A DNA stretch of 64,000 bases from Chlorops oryzae (lineage: Eukaryota > Arthropoda > Insecta > Diptera > Chloropidae), in assembly GCA_020466095.1 (NCBI GenBank), contig CM035806.1, forward strand, positions 129,170,734-129,234,733. The letters run 5' to 3'. Shown piece after piece: positions 42,428 through 52,987 of the stretch; position 1 is the first letter of the stretch; the number at the start of each line of letters is the position of its first letter. The notes beneath the pieces are model-generated. The model was given only the letters and a program-made list of their open reading frames with translations. It had not been told where the DNA came from and did not search any database. Both the position numbers and the translations under genes were made by a program.

Positions 42428-43184
42428 CATGTAGGACTGTAGGTCTAACTGTCGACGTCGAAAAGCCTCTGCCGCGATGGGGATATACACCATTAGGCAG
42501 GCATAGGAAATTCAACAAATTGGGGATATTCACCAAAAAGCTACCAACAAAAACCTTAAGCAGGAATATGAAATTCAACAAATTCGAGAAATTCACCAGA
42601 AAGCTACCAACAACAATACGGGTAGACACAAAGTGGCACTATGATGCCACTTGCAAGAAAATTATCAAAGAAACACGGCGTCAGCTCGGTTTTTTATATT
42701 GCTTGAAAAGTTCATAATTGAAACTTTAATAAATATATTGCGATATGTTTTTGCTCAATTTGCTCGAATGTTTTCATTTTGTAATAAATTTACATACATT
42801 TTTGACTACGGCTACGAATTTGATTGTACATAGAATTTAGTATTTTTGCTGAAAAAGTGTGATCAAAAAGTTATGTGGACAAGGTAGGACTAAAAGAACA
42901 ATTTCTATTTCTCCTTAATATTGAAAATCCTTGATTAGTTTTATGTTTTTCAAGCTTTTCATGGCATTTTATGAGTTTGGTAGATATTTTATATGTAATG
43001 TACTCGAAAATCGCCCAAAATTAAAAATAAAAGTGGCAATGCATTTCACCACAGCAGAGCTAAAGATTTCGCTGCCATAACATGCTTCTCTTTTCCTCGT
43101 GCTATATGCATATGTTGAAGCAGCGTAGCTCTAACACATTGCAGGGATTAGGAAGAAGAAGAGTTAGACCTATAGTCCTATATG
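42428..43184. mobile_element. P-like non-autonomous element (757 bp), copy 2
   Basis: The ends are CATGTAGGACTGTAGG and CCTATAGTCCTATATG. Perfect 8-bp TSD CTTCCGAC (42420-42427, 43185-43192), confirmed by the paralogue at 28425-28432, resembles the GC-rich P-element target. It is inverted relative to 13259-14202 and has the same 63-bp tandem repeat and KWHYDATCKKIIKETRR segment. Confidence 0.85.
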
Positions 43185-44731
43185 CTTCCGACAGCATACC
43201 GATTGGGAGGGGAAAATGTTTTATAATGTCAATGCCATGACACAAAACTTTATGCACTGTAACTGGCATATAGTACCAGTCATACAGTGTGATATACAAA
43301 CTATATGTATTGTTTAGCAAAATACTAATAATGTTAAATAAGTTAAACTTCAACATTTTAGCCGTTGTGTTTGAATATACGCTTTCGAACTGTGTTCAAT
43401 TGTTGGTAATTAGTGCATTTCCGCCTGTATTTTGGACCTTTACGAAAACTTGTATAACTCCGAAATCGCAACGAATTTTAATATAATTTTTTTTTTGTTT
43501 TTAGAAGATATCATAGGCAATAAAATATCAAAAATTTGAGGAGGTCATTTTTTTAAAAAATTTTAAAAAATCTTTTGAAATTTGCATAGTTTTTGCATTT
43601 TTCCCAATATTTTTACCTATTGCACATGCATATTTTTACATTGTTCAATAGAAACATTAACAAAAACAATATAAATTATTAAATTTTAGGGTTTTTTTTT
43701 TCATACAATATATATTTTGTATAAACTTATTTGCAAAATTTCCTGGTATTTGTTTGTATGTGCAATTAATAATTTTATAACCTAATTTTAGTGCTCCATA
43801 ACATGGAACATAAATCTGAAATCGCAACAAATTTGTTAAATTTTAACTTTTTTTATGATAAGCGCCTATTACTTAATAACATATAAAAAAATTAGAGAGG
43901 TCATATTTCGCATAATTTTTTTTTTCAATTTTGAAATTCTGTGAAATGTTCAATTTTTCAGTATTTCACATATTTTTTTAACAGTAATAATATTTTGTAT
44001 ATAATAATAATTTATATACACGAATACTTTTTTATGATTGTAAATAAGCTACACTTCAATTTGATATATGATACTTGGGTATTTATAGTTGTATACTTAC
44101 TCTTTATTCGATTTGAACCCGCGCATATGCAATAATTGTGCAAAACAACAAAAGTTCACATTTTGCATAAGACAACTTCAAAGGCGTGTTGTGATCGCAA
44201 AACTAAAGATATCGGCAAGAAAATTTGGGAATTTCTAATTCAATGTATTCTCTAAGAATCCATAAAAAAAAATTATTCAAAATCTGCACTTTTATTTTTT
44301 ACTATTTTTGACCGCACTCGGCACACTGTGCGCCGGTGTTCCGTGAAACGTTTTGCAGGACAATGTGGAACTACCGAATTTGTCGTATTACACAGCACTT
44401 CCTTAGACCCCTCTATAGTCCGGAACTTTTAACAAAAGGGTATCTTGTAGTCCGACAAATGAAACGGAGCCGCGAATATAGTTTTTAGTGACAAATTTTT
44501 GTAACCTAATTTTTGGACTTTCGCTTTCAATAACTCTCTAGCCCTTTAAGCTATCCAATATATTATTATTTGTTTAACTATTGGACATGTCTCAATACTT
44601 CGGAACTTAGAAGTAGCGAAGTGGCCTTGTGTGTACTGAATGGCATGGCAAATTGCAAAAATATGAAATTTGTTGTTTACTTTTTTTGACATCCGCGGAT
44701 GCAGATGTAGGAAATAAAACTTTTATCAATA

Positions 44732-45052
44732 CAGTGGGGTCTCGTTATAAGTCGTTTCTCGTGCCTATAAAATCTCTAAAGCTCTAATGTCTGATTTCCA
44801 ATTATTCATCAGATGCAGAACGTTTTACGCTGCGTCCACAACAACGCAATTGATTTGAGTTACTTCCATATGCTTGCATGTGCTTGCGCACCTGACGCGT
44901 AATTGGAGATGGCACTTAGGGGCGCAAAAGACGAAAAAAATTTCCCACCAAACTTTTAGACGTAACTGCGAATCATTTGCGACGTATAGTGAACCAGGGT
45001 GTTACTTGATACGTACCGTAAGTGAGAAGCGACTTATAACGAGACCCCACTG
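44732..45052. mobile_element. pogo/Tigger-like MITE, right copy (321 bp)
   Basis: Same TIRs as 29965-37507 with TA flanks. It preserves the unoccupied site of the CMC transposon (GCTCTAATGTCTG at about 44783-44795). Confidence 0.85.
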
Positions 45053-45432
45053 TAATACAAATGAGTAGATAATTACATAGCCCCACAAAAAAGTACCAGA
45101 CCCAAGTCTCACTGTGCTTACTAACATTTTTCGGGGTCACTGAATCCAAATTTTAATTAAATATACATAACTGCATCGGGTCTACGCTTTGCTGTAAGGT
45201 AAACAAAATTGGCGCTAAAGCCCCGGTCGATAATACGTTTTTCGATTTATACATTTATCTGGAACCGAAGGAACAATGTGGACCTCAAAATTCGAATCGG
45301 CGACTCCGAGAGCATATAATATGCATGGTGAGACCCCTGGGTTCGACACATTTTCTATATTTATTGCAAACTATTTAAAATTATTTGTCTTATATTTTCC
45401 ATCCAGCTTTGTTGACGTACATTATTTTCAAC

Positions 45433-47025
45433 TCCTAAGGTTATTTGTAATTTACAAGGACATCAGAGAAAAATGAATGGATGCAAATGCGAATGCAGAT
45501 GTTGAAACTCTTGCCGAAGCTCCGCACTTGCGGATGCGAGTATTCGCAACACCCCTGCTCTGAAGTACAAAATTCTAAATTTTTCAATATCGAGTCGATT
45601 TCCATGAAACCCGTGAGTAAAAGTCATGTCGGATTACAGGAAGTGCCGATTTAGCTATGGGCCGGATAACCAGGCCTGCACTGTTTATAGTTTTTACAAA
45701 TCACAAAAATGGGCGAGGCTTTGGAAAAATGTCCTACATATCCCATTCATGAGTGAATTGAACAAAATTTCATACACAAGCTTCTGCCGAACTCATGAAA
45801 ATCCTTTGCAAAAGCTGGTTTCATAGGCCTTGTGGGAAATTTTTGTTATTTTTAAATAAAAGAGTCTCTTTTCTTAACTCTTAAGTTGATTTTTTTTGGT
45901 GCAAAATAAAGTTTCGTCACATTTTTTTGGTCACCCTCTGAGCGGTTGTGGGGGATACTCAATGAGAAAGTTCTTTGATTTTTCCGGCGATTTGGGTAAA
46001 GGGATAAAAAAAAACCAAATGTGGGTTCGATATTGCTTTCCTTTTAAAATATCGATTTCACTCGATGAAATGCTAGTGAATTGCTTTCTTTGTATCCTTG
46101 GCCCCATTAATTGTTCGGTAGTAATATGATACGATGATTTTTTTTCTGAACTTCTCGAAAGTGATTGCTACTGCTGCCATAGCTTCGAGGAATGTTGTGT
46201 TTATAATTTTTTCGTCGTAAAACACTACAGCCGAATTTCCTCTAAGGGGCTTCTACGTTCAAACCTCTTTTATTTTCTTGGCTTTTCTCCTCTCTTCTTT
46301 GTCTTTTTGAACTCTAAGATTTCATTTTTTATGCTCCTCATGCACTCGGACGCCGCTCAAAGGTAGTGGTTGGCTTTTGTTGTTCATTATATGCTGTCAT
46401 TTGATGTTAAAGGCTTCATCACTTTATCAAAAAAAAAACAAAAAAAAAAAACAACAACAAGAACAACTGCCGCAGTAAATAAAGCCTCACTCACACTCGC
46501 ATGAACGCACTCGCCCACTTTCGGTCTGGCTCACCACCCTCTCACTATCATCTGACGACTGAACTCGGACCACAAACTTTTTCTTATTCAACACAATTTG
46601 TGGAGCCGTTGAGATAGCAACCGCTTACCCAGTATTGCTTTCGTGCAATTTCCTCCACTGCGTCCCAATTTAAACAAGATTTTAAAATTCTCAAGGACTT
46701 AAACGAAGTGTGTTGATTTAGAGTTGCTATAGGGGATATTAATTATGGCACACAGTAGAGAAAAGTATATAGCCTTTGGCTTTGTGTTGCATAACTGCAT
46801 CGAACGATGGGATGTACAATGTTACAAGTTTTGAAAATTATGCATAAATTCCTGGAGGGTTTCGCTTAAAATTTTTCGAGTCGATGGCATGTCTGTTGTT
46901 AGAGATTGAGAGTTAGATCAGTCGTCTGATTGTCTCGTGGAGTTGTTGAAAAAGAAAACGGTTTATACGCTCTCACTCATTTACTCTCAGTGAGTCAACT
47001 ATTCAATAATTTAGTCATTCATTCA
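45433..47025. other. No gene seen; mixed non-coding repeats
   Basis: Non-coding. 45590-45850 resembles the dispersed fly repeats (ATGTCGGATTACAGG, AATGGGCGAGGC). An A-rich run with ACAACAACAAGAACAAC lies at 46429-46466. Short open frames have no family similarity that I recognise. Confidence 0.4.
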
Positions 47026-47029
47026 TTGA

Positions 47030-47535
47030 AAAAATATAAGAGAGAACACAGAGGTAGACAGAAAGACATGAAGAGAGATAGAGAAAGAGATTGAAGGAGG
47101 GAGATAGATAGATATAGAGAGAGATAGATAGATATGGATGGAGATATAATTCGTTCGAAATTCGTTCCCCGGGAATATTCAGAATCGGGCTGACAGAGAA
47201 ATGGAGAGGTAAAAATAGAGAGAGATATAGGGACAGATAAAGGGAGAGAGAAAGAGAGAGAGAAAGAGAGAGAAAGATAGAGAAAGAAAGATATATAAGG
47301 ATACAACGAGAGAGAGAGAGAGAGAGAGAGAGATAAAGAGAAATAGAGAGAGATAGAAAGAGGTACAGAGAGATAGAGACAGAGACAGAGATAGAGAGGG
47401 AGATAGAGAAAGATAGACCGATATAGAGAGAGAGAGGGAGATGGAGGAAAAGAGATAGAGAGAAAATGATAAAAAGGTAGAGAAAATGAGATATAGAGTG
47501 GAGTTAGAAATAAAAAGATTGAGAGAAAAACCCTG
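47030..47535. repeat. GA/GATA-rich microsatellite, about 500 bp
   Basis: Almost pure purine on the plus strand: GAGA, GATAGA and AGAAAGAGAG variants, interrupted once by TTCGTTCGAAATTCGTTCCCC at about 47152. Contains many GAGAG motifs (GAGA-factor sites) and could form triplex DNA. The 180-codon minus-strand frame is only this repeat read as Leu/Ser. Confidence 0.85.
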
Positions 47536-47561
47536 GGATATTGATTGACATTCTCATACAT

Positions 47562-48029
47562 TACTTCTTCGGTGAAAATGTCATCATAGAAGAGTGCTGT
47601 TCATTTATTTAATCTCATTAGCCACTTGAATTTAAATACGATTTAATAACGCGCGCGCTTAAGGCCGCAACTAAAGTGGAAGCAAAGCGGAAGTTGAAGC
47701 GTAAGCTGTCATGTGTTTCTTGTATTTTCGCAACAATAGTCCCAAGATCGTGAGTTTGATTCCTCGTTAAGGCAAACAATAAGGGTATTCACAAGCAAGG
47801 TGAAATTCTGTCAGAAAAATTACGACGTCGGAATGTTTCCGATTTTAATTCGTCACGCACTGGGGAAAAATACCCGGTAAAAGGAAGGAGGTTATTGTAA
47901 AATTACGATTTCCAAAAATCCGCGCTGATCTACCTCTAAGCCTTTTACGAAAAATCTCAATTCTCAAAAATTATTTCAACCCACAAGCTTAGGGGTCGTC
48001 CATGTATTACGTCATCATACATGGGGAGG
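47562..48029. other. No gene; partial MITE ends
   Basis: TTAAGGCCGCAACTAAAGTGG at 47658-47678 followed by GAAGCGTAAGCTGTCATGTG is a relative of the hairpin MITE at 11386-11496. TAAGGGTATTCACAAGC at 47782 resembles the end of the 8601-8742 MITE. AGGGGTCGTCCATG...ACGTCATCAT at about 47991 is the start of another repeat, continued at 57361-57440 beyond the 9.3 kb element. Confidence 0.45.
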
Positions 48030-49491
48030 CCCTAGTGGCACCAAATGTTACATATCCGACTATGAAACGCTTATACGACTAAGTGATTGTTTTAAAAGAG
48101 GTTCTTAGGCGCTTATGTAACGCTTATGAACGCAAAAAGCCCAAAAGGCGGAGCCTGTTGCAACTAAAATTTTAGTTGCAAGAGAAAGTTACAATAACTG
48201 ATAATGCAACGCTTTTCTCACAAACAATTGAAACTTGAGTTAATACTGCGTATTCATTCACACACATAGCAAATGCGTTAGTAAATAATTAGAATCATTT
48301 GTAAAAGGAATAGACATTGTTGCAAACAAAAATGAGTTTGTTTTGACTTGACTTTCGATAAATGGGTTTTTGCTTTTATAAACGAAGCCAAGAAAAATAT
48401 GTATAAATTGTTATGCATATCACGGAGTCTTTGAAAATTTTGAATTTCCTGAATCCTAATTTTTGATGCGATTTAAAATTTACTGTATAATGTTTTATTC
48501 TACCCCTTGTATTTTTGAAGCGCTTTCGATTAAATGAACGTTAAAAGATTTTACTTTAGTTTTTCAATAACCAAGCTAATAATTTGGTGCTAACATAACC
48601 TCAAAGCAGCTCATTCTCAAAATTGTGGAAGTAAGTCGAACAGATGGGTTTATAGTGTGACCAGCTGTGGATCATTAACAAGCATAGAGATCTGTCCCGA
48701 ATTTTTTGTTAGATAGTTGCACTCACAACGATTTAAAATAGTGGATAAAATTATATAGTCTATTAAAAAGTGTAGGTGGCAATTTTTTTTGTAAATATGC
48801 ATTAAAAGATGTTATTTTAAAGTAAGATTCGTCCTCAATATCACAACATTTTTGTAAATTTAGGACCAAAAATGATGGTCACTTCTGGCTTAAGGCAAAT
48901 AAACTTTTCCAAAATGCACACGGACAAACATGTTAGCTTACTTGAGTAACTTGTAGTGAGCACATATTCGAAGTTGCATAGGTACACTAGCATAATTAAT
49001 ATCAGATTGTTTTGGATTTTATTTCAGTCAGGAAAAAACTACACTTTTTGTCCAAATTTTAATAGCTTTTCTTTACATGTACTAGCATGTCTTCGCAAAA
49101 AAAAAATGCTTTTGTCATATTCGCATTTTCGTAGATGGATGCAACGTCGGCACAGGAAAAAATCTCCTTGTTTGAAAGCGTTATAGTCAGAACCAAAATT
49201 TTTTTTTTCTTAGCTATGACTTATATGAACCTATTTTCCTAATAATAGGCTCCAGCTTAGGGAGTGTCAAGGGAGGGTTGGGGTCAGCTCATCTGTGACG
49301 CGCTGGTGCAAACAGTCGTTGCATCTGAGAAACAAATGTGACCAAGTCGAGTTGTGTCATAGGACACCAGATTAGAACGAAGTTCTTTACGCTATTCAAC
49401 AAATATTTGCTTTTTTCATTTTTAGGATTTTTTAGTTTTTCGAATTTTCGATTTGAGAATTTTTCCATTTTTCTATATGGGCATTTCCATG

Positions 49492-50790
49492 ATGTCGAAT
49501 GCGACATTCGCACGCATTCTCAGTGGAAAAAGAAATATACGAAATTTTTTTTTTATTTGGACAAATGGCGGAAGTTATAGCTCTTGACTAGCACTGTAAT
49601 TGGTGCTAAGGTTGATTTCTGGAAATTGTTCCTTTTCAAGATAATTACAAAAAACTAAGGCATTCGCACGCTACAAAAACAGAAGTCAGTTTTGAGGCGA
49701 ACAGTTCAACCACTGATTTCAGCGAAACTTGAGGCAATATTTTAATGCGACTAATTTTGTAATATTGTACATTGATGAATCTTAGAACTGGTTTTTATTT
49801 GATTCAAAAATATTAAACAGTTTAGTTTTTTATTTTATTTTAATCACTGTCGCACGCTACATGTCGAATGCTACATTTTGTTGCATCATACGTTTTAATT
49901 TAATGTGTACTTTTCATTTAATTGGACATGAAGAAGATGATGATAAATGACTTTTAATGTTTTCAATATATTTATTTTCACAAAAAAAAATTATAAACTT
50001 AAAATATCGTCAAAAAAAAAAAAAAAAAATAAGAATATTCATCCTTTACATAAAAAATAAAGAATAGAAACTAACTTAACTGTGAATAGTATTACTTATA
50101 TTAAATAAAGATTTTTTAATGGAATATGCAGTCCTAGCTCCTTCAGGACTGCCCTCTTAATATGCCAACCGATGCTTCAAACTGTATTTTTAACATTGGC
50201 TTATCATTGAGGCATTACCACTCCCACATTTAACTACTCCACGAATAGACCTACTGTGGTGAATTAGAGGTCAGTTGTCTTACACAAAATACTCTACATT
50301 TTGACTAGTCATGTTCTGGGGTAACTCAGAGTACTCCTTTTCGGTAAGTTGACCTATCGCACCCTTGCTACAAAATCGGTACAACTCAAAATTTCGCATT
50401 TCTGGAACAATCATTCATTCTCTATTGAAACTTGCAAAAAATAATTATTTTTCTTAACTTAGTTTATTCTTAATCGACTACTGCATCAGTCTATATAAAC
50501 ATAAATTTTCTAGGTGTTGAGTTTCTTGCAAAAAAATGTGGTTGAAAATAAAAAATTTGAAATGGGTTTAGGAGCAAGGGTGCGAAATTTATAAATTTTA
50601 CACTTACGATGTCGCACGCTACAAACTTCAAATATGTCTCAGGGCCAAAGCGTTGATTATTTTGCAACAAAATTTTTTTTATTTAATTGCAATACAAATT
50701 GCTGTTTGCTGCGAATATTTGAGGCGCGTTGCACAAACACCTTTGACTCACTGATAACAAATGCTATTTTTCAATGTCGCACGCTACAAC
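49492..50790. repeat. Dispersed 12-mer TCGCACGCTACA
   Basis: TTCGCACGCTACA or TGTCGCACGCTACA occurs at about 49666, 49855, 50610 and 50776. Partial forms are at about 49494-49514 (GTCGAATGCGACATTCGCACGC) and 49862 (GTCGAATGCTACA). The spacing is irregular (180-760 bp), so it is a dispersed motif rather than a tandem array. Confidence 0.65.
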
Positions 50791-51077
50791 CCAATAAACG
50801 ATAAAGTAAAGAAAAAATTTACCGTAATTGGCGATTGCATCGTTCCCTTTGCATTTTTCTTACATTCCTCAAATATAAAACGATATTTAAAAGTGCAAAT
50901 ATCAAAGCATAATGGATGTTATTACGAACATTAATCAAAACAAAACGGGAAGAGAAATATTCAAAACATAACTTTTGCACTTGTGCGACTTTGCATTTGA
51001 ATATTTCTAAATGTGTTATGAATATATGTGGAATATGTTTAGATTAGTAAAATTTGATCGATTCTCTATAAATATTA

Positions 51078-52284
51078 GGCCGGGTCGATTTGTAAGGGTG
51101 GAAAAAAAATCAAAAATGGTATAGCAAAATCGTAATCTACGACAAATTCTAAGAAAATTTCCCTCAGAAACCATAGTCCTAAAATCAATCCCTGTTCCGC
51201 GCAAATCGACCTCAAAATTTTTCAATGACGATAAGTTTTCATTGAAGTTTTTTTTTAAAGTATTTTTTTAAATTATGTTGTTAAAATTAAGATAAAAGTT
51301 AGTTTTTTAAATCTTTTTTGCACTCCATTCGAGCCGTTCTTCCACGACTTTCCAATGTTACTGCTATCGCATCATTTCGATTTTTTTCTGTAACTCGCTG
51401 TGAAACACTAGTCAGAAGCTGCACACATCGCTCTGTTCCTTGAATGTGTAAGGGAATTTTCGGGTCAGCCAACGGTGGAGCGCCAAACCCAATGTACTCC
51501 AACGAGTATTCGTAAGTAATGTTGGCCGTGAAGGGAGGCTCAGATAAAATGTTGTCATCATCCAAATCTATCATATTCATGTAGTCCAAGCATTCAAAAT
51601 TGATCGTAAACTTTTTGTAAATTCTAAGTTTGGCTGGATTATAGAGCTTATCGCGATAATGCAAAATTTTAGTTATTGCTTTTTCACGAACATTTTTTCT
51701 TTCATCGAAAAGCATTGTTAGCAAGACGTTTTCGGGATGAGCAAAATATGGATTATTTTGAACTACTTTGTTCACGATTTCTCGAAGAGTTGGTGGTAAA
51801 TATTTTGTTGATTGTACAAATTTAAATAATAGCAAACTACCATTTATAGCTGATATTAAGTATAACAACAACTTTATATGCAAAAACCACATTCCGAATG
51901 ATTTTAATAAAAAAATTGATCCACTTATGTATGTTAAGAAATATAAAGCCTCTAAGGCCCGTTTGCTACTGTTCTGATTAAAGTTTTCGTTCCGAAAAAC
52001 AAAAAACTTTGTATGAAAATGTTGACATTTTGAGAGGATATCGTGACGATAAAATTTAACCGGAACAGTAGAAAATGGGCCTAAGAATTGTATCACTAGA
52101 AAATAAAAAAATTAAAAAAAAAAAAATTTCAATGAAAACTTATCGTCATTGACAAATATTGAAGTCGATTTGCGCGGAACAGGGATTGATTTTAGGACTA
52201 TGGTTTCTGAGGGAAATTTTCTTAGAATTTTCTGTAGATTACGATTTTGCTATACCATTTTTGCGAAAATGAATCGACCCGCCC
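51078..52284. mobile_element. Long-TIR element with one uncharacterised gene (1207 bp)
   Basis: Termini GGCCGGGTCGATT and AATCGACCCGCCC head nearly identical inverted repeats of about 170 bp (51078-51250; 52115-52284), with TA on both sides (51076-51077, 52285-52286). The single ORF (minus strand) fills the space between the TIRs. Superfamily not recognised. Confidence 0.75.
51299..52096 (-). CDS. Uncharacterised 265-aa protein of the long-TIR element
   Basis: An uninterrupted frame exactly spans the space between the TIRs. The N-terminal 100 residues are hydrophobic/aromatic (possible membrane-like stretch YFLTYISGSIFLLKSFGMWF), which may be read through non-coding sequence. From about residue 100 it looks like a folded domain: YLPPTLREIVNKVVQNNPYF, AHPENVLLTMLFDERKNVRE, DYMNMIDLDDDNI, EPPFT, LHIQGTERCVQLLTSVSQ, then a basic C-terminal tail. 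I have an impression that similar sequences are repeated in arthropod genomes, which would suit a transposase C-terminal domain, but cannot name a family or assign catalytic residues. Confidence 0.5.
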   Translation of the reverse strand: MIQFLGPFSTVPVKFYRHDILSKCQHFHTKFFVFRNENFNQNSSKRALEALYFLTYISGSIFLLKSFGMWFLHIKLLLYLISAINGSLLLFKFVQSTKYLPPTLREIVNKVVQNNPYFAHPENVLLTMLFDERKNVREKAITKILHYRDKLYNPAKLRIYKKFTINFECLDYMNMIDLDDDNILSEPPFTANITYEYSLEYIGFGAPPLADPKIPLHIQGTERCVQLLTSVSQRVTEKNRNDAIAVTLESRGRTARMECKKDLKN

Positions 52285-52987
52285 TAATAAATATATTGTA
52301 AAACAACATACTTTTATAGGCTTTGAATTTTTTGACTGCGGTTGACATTTCTGTGGAAATGCCCATATTTGTTGTTTATCGTGAGCTCTTTGCCTTGCGG
52401 AAAACACAAGACTAAGATCGTTCGTCCGAGTATCAGCAAAATGCTTTTTAAAATACCCCAACTACGAAAAACTGCCCTTAAAATTTAAAACAAAATTGAT
52501 AGAAGAAACATTTCAACAAAATATACAAAGTGCCCTGAAACTAAAAACATATCGTCGGCTTAGAGTATAGATCTGTTATGTTAACTAACTACCTTTAAAG
52601 AGCTATTTTTCGGTTTGCACGAACTTGTGCGCAAAACGAATCCCATTCTATTGCGCTGCCAAGGCTCCCGCAAAATGATTACTTAATTTTTCTATTTTGA
52701 TGCTTAGGGCGAAAAAGTTCTTGGATTTCACTATTTTCGAGGTTTGCATCAGCGTTGCCGCGACAAATTTTTATTTGTAGCCATAGAGGACAAAAAAAAT
52801 AACCAGAATGAAGAAAAAATAGCCAAAATTTAAATTTTTTCGTTAATTGTGATAAGTACAAAAAAGTAACAAAAATACGAAAAAGTAACAAAAATACGAA
52901 AAAGTAACAAAAATACGAAAAAGTAACAAAAATAACAATCCATAAAAGTTTTTTCAAGAAAATATTCGGAAACGATATTGAACGAAC

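Larger units (their letters stand above)
38368..44330. mobile_element. Transib element, right copy, with nested insertions
   Basis: Same ends (CACAGTGTGCCGA) and flanks CGTCG/CGCCG as the left copy. Interrupted at 39458-42408 and 42428-43184; without these it is about 2.24 kb. The transposase remnant is split: acidic tail at 39172-39450, the rest from about 43193. Confidence 0.85.
37879..45423. repeat. Tandem duplication, right unit
   Basis: This is a direct copy of 26841-37878 without the CMC element. Without two private insertions and their TSDs it is about 3.82 kb. Aligned stretches differ only at scattered single bases. One informative difference is in the hAT start region: AAA here versus a TAA stop at 27230. 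Confidence 0.9.

Noticed and set aside
47019..47561. 180-codon minus-strand ORF rich in Leu/Ser/Tyr
   Set aside because: Pure translation of the GA/GATA microsatellite; no stops because the repeat lacks them.
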